From Labrus mixtus (Eukaryota; Chordata; Actinopteri; Labriformes; Labridae), in assembly GCF_963584025.1 (NCBI RefSeq), contig NC_083614.1, forward strand, positions 682,001-746,000: DNA of 64,000 nt, given 5' to 3'. The translations under genes and the position numbers were made by a program. The first letter of the stretch is position 1. Each line of letters starts with the position of its first letter. The notes under the pieces are model-generated. The model saw only the letters and a list, made by a program, of their open reading frames with translations. It was not told where the DNA came from and did not search any database. Of the stretch, positions 1-10,479 are shown piece by piece.

Positions 1-1351
1 ATTTTCATGAAGAAATTCGGCTTCAAAAAGGTTGAAAATTTTCATTAAGTATTTGGGCTTCAAAAAAGTTGAAAATATTCATGAAGAAATTAGGCTTCAA
101 AAAAGTTGAAATTTTTCATGAAGTATTTGGGCTTGAAATTTTTTTTAAATTTTCATGAAGAAATTCAGCTTCAAAAAAGTTTATAAATTTTCATGAAGAA
201 ATTCGGCTTCAAAAAAGTTGACAATTTTCATGAAGTATTTGGGCTTCAAAAAAGTTGAAAATTTTCATGAAGAAATTCGGCTTCAAAAAAGTTTTCGCAA
301 GGGGGGGGTGTTTCGTCTTTTTTCAACTTTTTCGTAAGGGGGGGTGTTTCGTCTTTTTTCAACTTTTTCGTAAGAGGGGGTTGTTTCGTCTTTTTTCAAC
401 TTTTTCGTGAGGGGGTGGGTCAATTGAAAGTATTCATGAAGAAATTCGGCTTCAAAAAAGTTGAAAATTTTCATGAAGAAATTCGGCTTCAAAAAAGTTG
501 AACGTTTTCATGAAGTATTTGGGCTTCAAAAAAGTTGAAAATTTTCATGAAGTATTTGGGCTTCAAAATTTTTTTAAATTTTCATGAAGAAATTCGGCTT
601 CAAAAAAGTTTAAAATTTTCATGAAGTATTTGGGCTTCAAAAAAGTTGAAAATTTTCATGAAGAAATTCGGCTTCAAAAAAGTTTTCGCAAGGGGGGGTG
701 TTTCGTCTTTTTTCAACTTTTTTGTAAGGGGGGGTGTTTCGTCTTTTTTCAACTTTTTCGTAAGAGGGGGGTGTTTCGTCTTTTTTCAACTTTTTCGTGA
801 GGGGGTGGGTCAATTGAAAGTATTCATGAAGAAATTCGGCTTCAAAAAAGTTGAAAATTTTCATGAAGTATTTGTGCTTCAAAAAAGTTGAAAATTTTCA
901 TGAAGAAATTCGGCTTCAAAAAAGTTTTCGCAAGGGGGGGTGTTTCGTCTTTTTTCAACTTTTTCGTAAGGGGGGGTGTTTCGTCTTTTTTCAACTTTTT
1001 CGTAAGAGGGGGGTGTTTCGTCTTTTTTCAACTTTTTCGTGAGGGGGGGTGGGTCAATTGAAAATATTCATGAAGAAATTCGGCTTCAAAAAAGTTGAAA
1101 ATTTTCATGAAGTATTTGGGCTTCAAAAAAGTTTAAAAATTTCATGAAGAAATTCGGCTTCAAAAAGTTGAAAATTTTCATGAAGTATTTGGGCTTCAAA
1201 AAAGTTGAAAATTTTCATGAAGAAATTCGGCTTCAAAAAAGATAAACGTTTTCATGAAGTATTTGGGCTTCAAAAAAGTTGAAAATTTTCATGAAGAAAT
1301 TCGGCTTCAAAAAAGTTGAAAATTTTCATGAAGTATTTGGGCTTCAAAAAA

Positions 1352-1388
1352 GTTGAAAATTTTCATGAAGTATTTGGGCTTCAAAAAA
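1352..1388 (+). repeat. Type copy of B monomer (37 bp, AT-rich)
   Basis: B is identical to A except in the middle third, where GAAGAAATTCGGCTTC is replaced by GAAGTATTTGGGCTTC. A and B monomers are interspersed, often alternating, throughout the window. A sub-variant replaces the A6-GTTG core with a T7-T8 run (GAAATTTTTTTTAAATTTTC), for example near 126-156 and 2521-2551. Others carry TTTCGG, TTTAGG or TTTGAG in place of TTTGGG, and these serve as markers of particular higher-order repeats. Confidence 0.95.
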
Positions 1389-1425
1389 GTTGAAAATTTT
1401 CATGAAGAAATTCGGCTTCAAAAAA
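1389..1425 (+). repeat. Type copy of A monomer (37 bp, AT-rich)
   Basis: This is a clean copy of the commonest monomer. It starts at GTTG, passes through the perfect 12-bp palindrome TGAAAATTTTCA, then CATGAAGAAATTCGGCTTC, and ends in A6. The A6 tract and the AAAATTTT tract are centred about 11 bp apart, close to one helical turn. GAAG and CTTC near the 3' part are a short inverted pair. Frequent variants have GTTTAAAATTTTC, AAAGATGAAAATT or AAAGGTTG at the junction, and TGAACGTTTTC in place of TGAAAATTTTC. Confidence 0.95.
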
Positions 1426-3360
1426 GTTGAAAATTTTCATGATGTATTTGGGCTTCAAAAAAGTTGAAAATTTTCATGAAGTATTTGGGCTTCAAAAAAG
1501 TTGAAAATTTTCATGAAGAAATTCGGCTTCAAAAAAGTTGAAAATTTTCATGAAGTATTTGGGCTTCAAAAAAGTTGAAAATTTTCATGAAGAAATTCAG
1601 CTTCAAAAAAGTTTTCGCAAGGGGGGGGTGTTTCGTCTTTTTTCAACTTTTTTGTGAGGGGGGGTGGGTCAATTGAAATTATTCATGAAGAAATTTGGCT
1701 TCAAAAAAGATGAAAATTTTCATGAAGAAATTCGGCTTCAAAAAAGTTGAAAATTTTCATGAAGAAATTCGGCTTCAAAAAAGTTGAAAATTTTCATGAA
1801 GTATTTGGGCTTCAAAAAAGTTGAAAATTTTCATGAAGAAATTCGGCTTCAAAAAAGTTGAAAATTTTCATGAAGTATTTGGGCTTGAAAAAAGTTGAAA
1901 ATTTTCATGAAGAAATTCGGCTTCAAAAAAGTTTTCGCAAGGTGGGGGGTGTTTCGTCTTTTTTCAACTTTTTCGTAAGGGGGGGGGTGTTTCGTCTTTT
2001 TTCAACTTTTTCGTAAGCGGGGGTGGGTCAATTGAAAATATTCATGAAGAAATTTGGCTTCAAAAAAGATGAAAATTTTCATGAAGAAATTCGGCTTCAA
2101 AAAAGTTTAAAATTTTCATGAAGAAATTCGGCTTCAAAAAAGTTGAAAATTTTCATGAAGTATTTCGGCTTCAAAAAAGTTGAAAATTTTCATGAAGAAA
2201 TTCGGCTTCAAAAAAGTTTTCGCAAGGGGGGGGTGTTTCGTCTTTTTTCAACTTTTTCGTAAGGGGGGGGGTGTTTCGTCTTTTTTCAACTTTTTCGTGA
2301 GGGGGGGTGGGTCAATTGAAAATATTCATGAAGAAATTCGGCTTCAAAAAAGTTGAAAATTTTCATGAAGTATTTGGGCTTCCAAAAAGTTGAAAATTTT
2401 CATGAAGAAATTCGGCTTCAAAAAGGTTGAAAATTTTCATTAAGTATTTGGGCTTCAAAAAAGTTGAAAATATTCATGAAGAAATTAGGCTTCAAAAAAG
2501 TTGAAATTTTTCATGAAGTATTTGGGCTTGAAATTTTTTTTAAATTTTCATGAAGAAATTCAGCTTCAAAAAAGTTTATAAATTTTCATGAAGAAATTCG
2601 GCTTCAAAAAAGTTGACAATTTTCATGAAGTATTTGGGCTTCAAAAAAGTTGAAAATTTTCATGAAGAAATTCGGCTTCAAAAAAGTTTTCGCAAGGGGG
2701 GGGTGTTTCGTCTTTTTTCAACTTTTTCGTAAGGGGGGGTGTTTCGTCTTTTTTCAACTTTTTCGTAAGAGGGGGTTGTTTCGTCTTTTTTCAACTTTTT
2801 CGTGAGGGGGTGGGTCAATTGAAAGTATTCATGAAGAAATTCGGCTTCAAAAAAGTTGAAAATTTTCATGAAGAAATTCGGCTTCAAAAAAGTTGAACGT
2901 TTTCATGAAGTATTTGGGCTTCAAAAAAGTTGAAAATTTTCATGAAGTATTTGGGCTTCAAAATTTTTTTAAATTTTCATGAAGAAATTCGGCTTCAAAA
3001 AAGTTTAAAATTTTCATGAAGTATTTGGGCTTCAAAAAAGTTGAAAATTTTCATGAAGAAATTCGGCTTCAAAAAAGTTTTCGCAAGGGGGGGTGTTTCG
3101 TCTTTTTTCAACTTTTTTGTAAGGGGGGGTGTCTCGTCTTTTTTCAACTTTTTCGTAAGAGGGGGGTGTTTCGTCTTTTTTCAACTTTTTCGTGAGGGGG
3201 TGGGTCAATTGAAAGTATTCATGAAGAAATTCGGCTTCAAAAAAGTTGAAAATTTTCATGAAGTATTTGTGCTTCAAAAAAGTTGAAAATTTTCATGAAG
3301 AAATTCGGCTTCAAAAAAGTTTTCGCAAGGGGGGGTGTTTCGTCTTTTTTCAACTTTTTC

Positions 3361-3396
3361 GTAAGGGGGGGTGTTTCGTCTTTTTTCAACTTTTTC
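3361..3396 (+). repeat. Type copy of G monomer (36 bp, G-rich)
   Basis: The G monomer reads GTAA, a G run, TGTTTCGTC, T6, CAAC, T5 and C. Its length is 36-37 bp depending on the G run, which varies from about 5 to 10. The segment around T6-CAAC-T5 is the reverse complement of the AAAAAGTTGAAAA core of the A/B monomer. The outer parts (TTTTCGT-AAG and TTTCGTCTT) line up in direct orientation with TTTTCATGAAG and TTCGGCTT of A. It looks like an A-type monomer with its core flipped and a poly-G insert. This relationship is inference from visual alignment. Confidence 0.88.
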
Positions 3397-4326
3397 GTAA
3401 GAGGGGGGTGTTTCGTCTTTTTTCAACTTTTTCGTGAGGGGGGGTGGGTCAATTGAAAATATTCATGAAGAAATTCGGCTTCAAAAAAGTTGAAAATTTT
3501 CATGAAGTATTTGGGCTTCAAAAAAGTTTAAAAATTTCATGAAGAAATTCGGCTTCAAAAAGTTGAAAATTTTCATGAAGTATTTGGGCTTCAAAAAAGT
3601 TGAAAATTTTCATGAAGAAATTCGGCTTCAAAAAAGATAAACGTTTTCATGAAGTATTTGGGCTTCAAAAAAGTTGAAAATATTCATGAAGAAATTCGGC
3701 TTCAAAAAAGTTGAAAATTTTCATGAAGTATTTGGGCTTCAAAAAAGTTGAAAATTTTCATGAAGTATTTGGGCTTCAAAAAAGTTGAAAATTTTCATGA
3801 AGAAATTCGGCTTCAAAAAAGTTGAAAATTTTCATGAAGTATTTGGGCTTCAAAAAAGTTGAAAATTTTCATGAAGTATTTGGGCTTCAAAAAAGTTGAA
3901 AATTTTCATGAAGAAATTCGGCTTCAAAAAAGTTGAAAATTTTCATGAAGTATTTGGGCTTCAAAAAAGTTGAAAATTTTCATGAAGAAATTCAGCTTCA
4001 AAAAAGTTTTCGCAAGGGGGGGGGTGTTTCGTCTTTTTTCAACTTTTTTGTGAGGGGGGGTGGGTCAATTGAAATTATTCATGAAGAAATTTGGCTTCAA
4101 AAAAGATGAAAATTTTCATGAAGAAATTCGGCTTCAAAAAAGTTGAAAATTTTCATGAAGAAATTCGGCTTCAAAAAAGTTGAAAATTTTCATGAAGTAT
4201 TTGGGCTTCAAAAAAGTTGAAAATTTTCATGAAGAAATTCGGCTTCAAAAAAGTTGAAAATTTTCATGAAGTATTTGGGCTTGAAAAAAGTTGAAAATTT
4301 TCATGAAGAAATTCGGCTTCAAAAAA

Positions 4327-4430
4327 GTTTTCGCAAGGTGGGGGGTGTTTCGTCTTTTTTCAACTTTTTCGTAAGGGGGGGGGTGTTTCGTCTTTTTTCA
4401 ACTTTTTCGTGAGGGGGGGTGGGTCAATTG
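4327..4430 (+). repeat. Hybrid G block in HOR-1 copy b
   Basis: This block opens with the unusual CGCAAGGTGGGGGG of the copy-a block at 1931. It closes with the CGTGAG-type exit of the copy-a block at 2216, instead of the CGTAAGCGGGGG exit of 1931. It is therefore a join between two G blocks that are about 284 bp apart in copy a. Confidence 0.85.
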
Positions 4431-4507
4431 AAAATATTCATGAAGAAATTCGGCTTCAAAAAAGTTGAAAATTTTCATGAAGTATTTGGGCTTCCAAAAA
4501 GTTGAAA

Positions 4508-5897
4508 ATTTTCATGAAGAAATTCGGCTTCAAAAAGGTTGAAAATTTTCATTAAGTATTTGGGCTTCAAAAAAGTTGAAAATATTCATGAAGAAATTAG
4601 GCTTCAAAAAAGTTGAAATTTTTCATGAAGTATTTGGGCTTGAAATTTTTTTTAAATTTTCATGAAGAAATTCAGCTTCAAAAAAGTTTATAAATTTTCA
4701 TGAAGAAATTCGGCTTCAAAAAAGTTGACAATTTTCATGAAGTATTTGGGCTTCAAAAAAGTTGAAAATTTTCATGAAGAAATTCGGCTTCAAAAAAGTT
4801 TTCGCAAGGGGGGGGTGTTTCGTCTTTTTTCAACTTTTTCGTAAGGGGGGGGTGTTTCGTCTTTTTTCAACTTTTTCGTAAGAGGGGGTTGTTTCGTCTT
4901 TTTTCAACTTTTTCGTGAGGGGGTGGGTCAATTGAAAGTATTCATGAAGAAATTCGGCTTCAAAAAAGTTGAAAATTTTCATGAAGAAATTCGGCTTCAA
5001 AAAAGTTGAACGTTTTCATGAAGTATTTGGGCTTCAAAAAAGTTGAAAATTTTCATGAAGTATTTGGGCTTCAAAATTTTTTTAAATTTTCATGAAGAAA
5101 TTCGGCTTCAAAAAAGTTTAAAATTTTCATGAAGTATTTGGGCTTCAAAAAAGTTGAAAATTTTCATGAAGAAATTCGGCTTCAAAAAAGTTTTCGCAAG
5201 GGGGGGTGTTTCGTCTTTTTTCAACTTTTTCGTAAGGGGGGGTGTTTCGTCTTTTTTCAACTTTTTCGTAAGAGGGGGGTGTTTCGTCTTTTTTCAACTT
5301 TTTCGTGAGGGGGTGGGTCAATTGAAAGTATTCATGAAGAAATTCGGCTTCAAAAAAGTTGAAAATTTTCATGAAGTATTTGTGCTTCAAAAAAGTTGAA
5401 AATTTTCATGAAGAAATTCGGCTTCAAAAAAGTTTTCGCAAGGGGGGGTGTTTCGTCCTTTTTCAACTTTTTCGTAAGGGGGGGTGTTTCGTCTTTTTTC
5501 AACTTTTTCGTAAGAGGGGGGTGTTTCGTCTTTTTTCAACTTTTTCGTGAGGGGGGGTGGGTCAATTGAAAATATTCATGAAGAAATTCGGCTTCAAAAA
5601 AGTTGAAAATTTTCATGAAGTATTTGGGCTTCAAAAAAGTTTAAAAATTTCATGAAGAAATTCGGCTTCAAAAAGGTTGAAAATTTTCATGAAGTATTTG
5701 GGCTTCAAAAAAGTTGAAAATTTTCATGAAGAAATTCGGCTTCAAAAAAGATAAACGTTTTCATGAAGTATTTGGGCTTCAAAAAAGTTGAAAATTTTCA
5801 TAAAGTATTTGGGCTTCAAAAAAGTTGAAAATTTTCATGAAGTATTTGGGCTTCAAAAAAGTTGAAAATATTCATGAAGAAATTCGTCTTCAAAAAA
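4508..5897 (+). repeat. HOR-1 copy c (partial) and junction
   Basis: The third HOR-1 copy has G blocks at 4798-4934, 5190-5324 and 5432-5568. It follows copy a up to about 5790, then diverges at CATAAAGTATTTGG. The rest (to 5897) is A/B monomers leading into the 504-bp repeat. Confidence 0.85.
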
Positions 5898-6401
5898 GTT
5901 TTCGCAAGGGGGGGGTGTTTCGTCTTTTTTCAACTTTTTCGTAAGAGGGGGGTGTTTCATCTTTTTTCAACTTTTTCGTGAGGGGGGTGGGTCAATTGAA
6001 AATATTCATGAAGAAATTCGGCTTCAAAAAGGTTGAAAATTTTCATTAAGTATTTGGGCTACAAAAAAGTTGAAAATATTCATGAAGAAATTCGGCTTCA
6101 AAAAAGTTGAAAATTTTCATGAAGTATTTGGGTTTGAAATTTTTTTTAAATTTTCATGAAGAAATTCGGCTTCAAAAAAGTTTAAAATTTTCATGAAGAA
6201 ATTCGGCTTCAAAAAAGTTGAAAATTTTCATGAAGTACTTGGGCTTCAAAAAAGTTGAAAATTTTCATGAAGTATTTGGGCTTCAAAAAAGTTGAAAATT
6301 TTCATGAAGAAATTCGGCTTCAAAAAAGTTGAAAATTTTCATGAAGTATTTGGGCTTCAAAAAAGTTGAAAATTTTCATGAAGAAATTCGGCTTCAAAAA
6401 A
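5898..6401 (+). repeat. HOR-2 copy 1 (504 bp)
   Basis: It begins with the G block at 5898-5998 and is followed by A/B monomers with the marker GGGCTACAAAA (6058). A poly-T core variant follows. The next G block, at 6402, starts the second copy exactly 504 bp later. Confidence 0.88.
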
Positions 6402-6905
6402 GTTTTCGCAAGGGGGGGGTGTTTCGTCTTTTTTCAACTTTTTCGTAAGAGGGGGGTGTTTCATCTTTTTTCAACTTTTTCGTGAGGGGGGTGGGTCAAT
6501 TGAAAATATTCATGAAGAAATTCGGCTTCAAAAAGGTTGAAAATTTTCATTAAGTATTTGGGCTACAAAAAAGTTGAAAATATTCATGAAGAAATTCGGC
6601 TTCAAAAAAGTTGAAAATTTTCATGAAGTATTTGGGTTTGAAATTTTTTTTAAATTTTCATGAAGAAATTCGGCTTCAAAACAGTTTAAAATTTTCATGA
6701 AGAAATTCGGCTTCAAAAAAGTTGAAAATTTTCATGAAGTACTTGGGCTTCAAAAAAGTTGAAAATTTTCATGAAGTATTTGGGCTTCAAAAAAGTTGAA
6801 AATTTTCATGAAGAAATTCGGCTTCAAAAAAGTTGAAAATTTTCATGAAGTATTTGGGCTTCAAAAAAGTTGAAAATTTTCATGAAGAAATTCGGCTTCA
6901 AAAAA
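6402..6905 (+). repeat. HOR-2 copy 2 (504 bp)
   Basis: G block 6402-6502, then the GGGCTACAAAA marker at about 6562 and the same monomer order as copy 1. Identity to copy 1 is very high by eye. Confidence 0.88.
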
Positions 6906-7617
6906 GTTTTCGCAAGGGGGGGGTGTTTCGTCTTTTTTCAACTTTTTCGTAAGAGGGGGGTGTTTCGTCTTTTTTCAACTTTTTCGTGAGGGGGGGTGGG
7001 TCAATTGAAAATATTCATGAAGAAATTCGGCTTCAAAAAAGTTGAAAATTTTCATGAAGAAATTCGGCTTCAAAAAAGTTGAAAATTTTCATTAAGAAAT
7101 TCGTCTTCAAAAAAGTTTTCGCAGGGGGGGGTGTTTCGTCTTTTTTCAACTTTTTCGTAAGAGGGGGGTGTTTCGTCTTTTTTCAACTTTTTCGTGAGGG
7201 GGGTGGGTCAATTGAAAATATTCATGAAGAAATTCGGCTTCAAAAAGGTTGAAAATTTTCATTAAGTATTTGGGCTACAAAAAAGTTGAAAATATTCATG
7301 AAGAAATTCGGCTTCAAAAAAGTTGAAAATTTTTATGAAGTATTTGGGTTTGAAATTTTTTTTAAATTTTCATGAAGAAATTCGGCTTCAAAAAAGTTTA
7401 AAATTTTCATGAAGAAATTCGGCTTCAAAAAAGTTTAAAATTTTCATGAAGTACTTGGGCTTCAAAAAAGTTGAAAATTTTCATGAAGTATTTGGGCTTC
7501 AAAAAAGTTGAAAATTTTCATGAAGAAATTCGGCTTCAAAAAAGTTGAAAATTTTCATGAAGTATTTGGGCTTCAAAAAAGTTGAAAATTTTCATGAAGA
7601 AATTCGGCTTCAAAAAA
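6906..7617 (+). repeat. HOR-2 copy 3 (712 bp, one extra G block)
   Basis: It starts with G block 6906-7007 and carries an additional segment of about 208 bp ending in a second G block at 7115-7214. It then resumes the HOR-2 order, with the GGGCTACAAAA marker at about 7274. The enlargement equals the spacing between the two G blocks (209 bp). Confidence 0.85.
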
Positions 7618-8052
7618 GTTTTCGCAAGGGGGGGGTGTTTCGTCTTTTTTCAACTTTTTCGTAAGAGGGGGGTGTTTCGTCTTTTTTCAACTTTTTCGTG
7701 AGGGGGGGTGGGTCAATTGAAAATATTCATGAAGAAATTCGGCTTCAAAAAAGTTGAAAATTTTCATGAAGTATTTGGGCTTCAAAAAAGTTGAAAATTT
7801 TCATGAAGTATTTGGGCTTCAAAAAAGTTGAAAATTTTCATGAAGAAATTCGGCTTCAAAAAAGTTTAAAATTTTCATGAAGTATTTGGGTTTCAAATTT
7901 TTTTTTAATTTTCATGAAGAAATTCGGCTTCAAAAAAGTTTAAAATTTTCATGAAGAAATTCGGCTTCAAAAAAGCCTTTTTTCAACTTTTTCGTAAGAG
8001 GGGGGTGTTTCGTCTTTTTTCAACTTTTTCGTGAGGGGGGGTGGGTCAATTG
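7618..8052 (+). repeat. Junction between HOR-2 and HOR-3
   Basis: It contains G block 7618-7719, A/B monomers with a TTTGGGTTTC poly-T variant, and a truncated G block at about 7975-8052. The truncated block is entered directly by AAAAAAGCCTTTTTTCAAC, without the first G run. This GCC junction is a marker of HOR-3. Confidence 0.85.
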
Positions 8053-10479
8053 AAAATATTCATGAAGAAATTCGGCTTCAAAAAAGTTGAACATTTTCAT
8101 GAAGTATTTGGGCTTCAAAAAAGTTTAAAATATTCATGAAGAAATTCGGCTTCAAAAAGGTTGAAAATTTTCATGAAGTATTTGGGCTTCAAAAAAGTTG
8201 AAAATATTCATGAAGAAATTCGGCTTCAAAAAAGTTGAAAATTTTCATGAAGTATTTGGGCATCAAAAAAGTTAAAAATTTTCATGAAGAAATTCGGCTT
8301 CAAAAAATTTGAAAATTTTCATGAAGTATTTGGGCTTCAAAAAAGTTGAAAATATTCATGAAGAAATTCGGCTTCAAAAAAGTTGAAAATTTTCATGAAG
8401 TATTTGGGTTTGAAATTTTTTTTAAATTTTCATAAAGAAATTCGGCTTCAAAAAAGTTGAAAATTTTCATGAAGTATTTGGGCTTGAAATTTTTTTTAAA
8501 TTTTCATGAAGAAATTCGGCTTCAAAAAAGTTTAAAATTTTCATGAAGAAATTCGGCTTCAAAAAAGTTAAAAATTTTCATGACGAAATTCTGCTTCAAA
8601 AAAGTTTTCGCAAGGTGGGGGTGTTTCGTCTTTTTTCAACTTTTTCATAAGAGGGGTGTGTTTCGTCTTTTTTCAACTTTTTCGTCAGGGGGTAGGTCAA
8701 TTGAAAATATTCATGAAGAAATTCGGCTTCAAAAATTTTTTCGTAAGGGGGGGGGTGGTGTTTCGTCTTTTTTCAACTTTTTCGTAAGGGGGGGTTGTTT
8801 CGTCTTTTTTCAACTTTTTCGTGAGGGGGTGGGTCAATTGAAAATATTCATGAAGAAATTCGGCTTCAAAAAAGTTTTCGCAAGGGGGGGGTTGTTTCGT
8901 CTTTTTTCAACTTTTTCGTGAGGGGGTGGGTCAATTGAAAATATTCATGAAGAAATTCGGCTTCAAAAAAGTTTTCGCAAGGGGGGGGTGTTTCGTCTTT
9001 TTTCAACTTTTTCGTAAGGGGGGGTTGTTTCGTCTTTTTTCAACTTTTTCGTAAGCGGGGGTGGGTCAATTGAAAATATTCATGAAGAAATTTGGCTTCA
9101 AAAAAGATGAAAATTTTCATGAAGAAATTCGGCTTCAAAAAAGTTTTCGCAAGGGGGGGATGTTACATCTTTTTTCAACTTTTTCGTAAGGGGGGGGTGT
9201 TTCGTCTTTTTTCAATTTTTTCTTAAGAAGGGGGTGTTTCGTCTTTTTTCAACTTTTTCGTGAGGGGGGGTGGGTCAATTGAAAATATTCATGAAGAAAT
9301 TCGACTTCAAAAAAGTTGAAAATTTTCATGAAGTATTTGAGCTTCAAAAAAGTTTAAAATTTTCATGAAGAAATTCGGCTTCATAAAGTTTGAAAATTTT
9401 CATGAAGTATTTGGGCTTCAAAAAAGTTGAAAATTTTCATGAAGAAATTCGGCTTCAAAAAAGTTTTCGCAAGGGGGGGGTGTTTCGTCTTTTTTCAACT
9501 TTTTCGTAAGAGGGGGGTGTTTCGTCTTTTTTCAACTTTTTCGTGAGGGGGGGTGATTCAATTGAAAATATTCATGAAGAAATTCGGCTTCAAAAAAGTT
9601 GAAAATTTTCATGAAGTATTTGGGCTTCAAAAAAGTTGAAAATTTTCATGAAGTATTTGGGCTTCAAAAAAGTTGAAAATTTTCATGAAGAAATTCGGCT
9701 TCAAAAAAGTTTAAAATTTTCATGAAGTATTTGGGTTTGAAAATTTTTTTAAATTTTCATGAAGAAATTCGGCTTCAAAAAAGTTTAAAATTTTCATGAA
9801 GAAATTCGGCTTCAAAAAAGCCTTTTTTCAACTTTTTCGTAAGAGGGGGGTGTTTCGTCTTTTTTCAACTTTTTCGTGAGGGGGGGTGGGTCAATTGAAA
9901 ATATTCATGAAGAAATTCGGCTTCAAAAAAGTTGAAAATTTTCATGAAGAAATTCGGCTTCAAAAAAGTTGAAAAAATTTTCATGAAGTATTTGGGCTTC
10001 AAAAAAGTTGAAAATTTTCATGAAGTATTTGGGCTTCAAACAAGTTGAAAATATTCATGAAGAAATTCGGCTTCAAAAAAGTTGAAAATTTTCATGAAGT
10101 ATTTGGGTTTGAAATTTTTTTTAAATTTTCATGAAGAAATTCGGCTTCAAAAAGGTTGAAAATTTTCATGAAGAAATTCGGCTTTAAAAAAGTCGAACAT
10201 TTTCATGAAGTATTTCGGCTTCAAAAAAGTTGAACATTTTCATGAAGTATTTGGGCTTCAAAAAAGTTGAAAATTTTCACGACAGGATTTCGGCTTCAAA
10301 AAAGTCGAACATTTTCATGAAGTATTTGGGCTTCAAAAAAGTTGAAAATTTTCATGAAGAAATTCGGCTTCAAAAAAGTTTTCGCAAGGGGGGGGTGTTT
10401 CGTCTTTTTTCAACTTTTTCGTAAGAGGGGGGTGTTTCGTCTTTTTTCAACTTTTTCGTGAGGGGGGGTGGGTCAATTG

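Larger units (their letters stand above)
1..2395 (+). repeat. HOR-1 copy a (2395 bp)
   Basis: This is the first copy of a 2395-bp higher-order repeat. It may begin before the window. G blocks lie at 291-426, 682-816, 924-1060, 1611-1675, 1931-2034 and 2216-2318. The rest is A/B monomers, including a block-free run of about 550 bp (1061-1610). The next copy starts at 2396 with the same variant order: CATTAAGTATTTGG, then GAAATTAGGC, then the poly-T core variant. Differences from copy b outside one deletion are few (for example GTTTCG at 736 versus GTCTCG at 3131), so the duplication looks recent. Confidence 0.9.
2396..4507 (+). repeat. HOR-1 copy b (2112 bp, internal deletion)
   Basis: This is the second HOR-1 copy. 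G blocks lie at 2686-2821, 3077-3211, 3319-3455, 4006-4071 and 4327-4430. It matches copy a nearly base for base but lacks about 284 bp between the fifth and sixth blocks. The fifth and sixth blocks of copy a are merged here into one hybrid block. Confidence 0.9.

Noticed and set aside
180..188. TATA-like TATAAA at 181 (also near 2576 and 4686)
   Set aside because: It is a single-base variant of the GTTTAAAATTTTC junction in an AT-rich monomer. No downstream gene or other promoter element is present.
637..891. Overlapping sense and antisense open frames of about 80 codons, repeated at 3032-3286 and 5145-5399
   Set aside because: Both strands are open over the same bases because the monomers lack stops in certain phases. 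There is no start context, codon bias or conservation beyond the repeat itself.
1389..1425. CENP-B box in the A monomer (TTCGGCTTC resemblance)
   Set aside because: The mammalian CENP-B box needs TTCG plus a downstream A and CGGG at fixed spacing. Only TTCGG matches here and the CGGG element is missing.
8747..8760. Classical four-tract G-quadruplex motif with short loops in a single G monomer
   Set aside because: One G run of 7-10 plus a neighbouring TGG or TGGG gives at most three tracts within short-loop distance. Quadruplexes would need long loops between monomers or several strands, so no regulatory G4 is annotated.
8580..8921. Longest open frame (113 codons), Lys/Phe/Gly-rich, and its copy at 13213-13554
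   Set aside because: It runs through three tandem G blocks. Its translation is a frame-shifting read of the 37-bp monomer, no domain is seen, and equivalent frames arise all over the array. The copy at 13213 is explained by the HOR-3 duplication.
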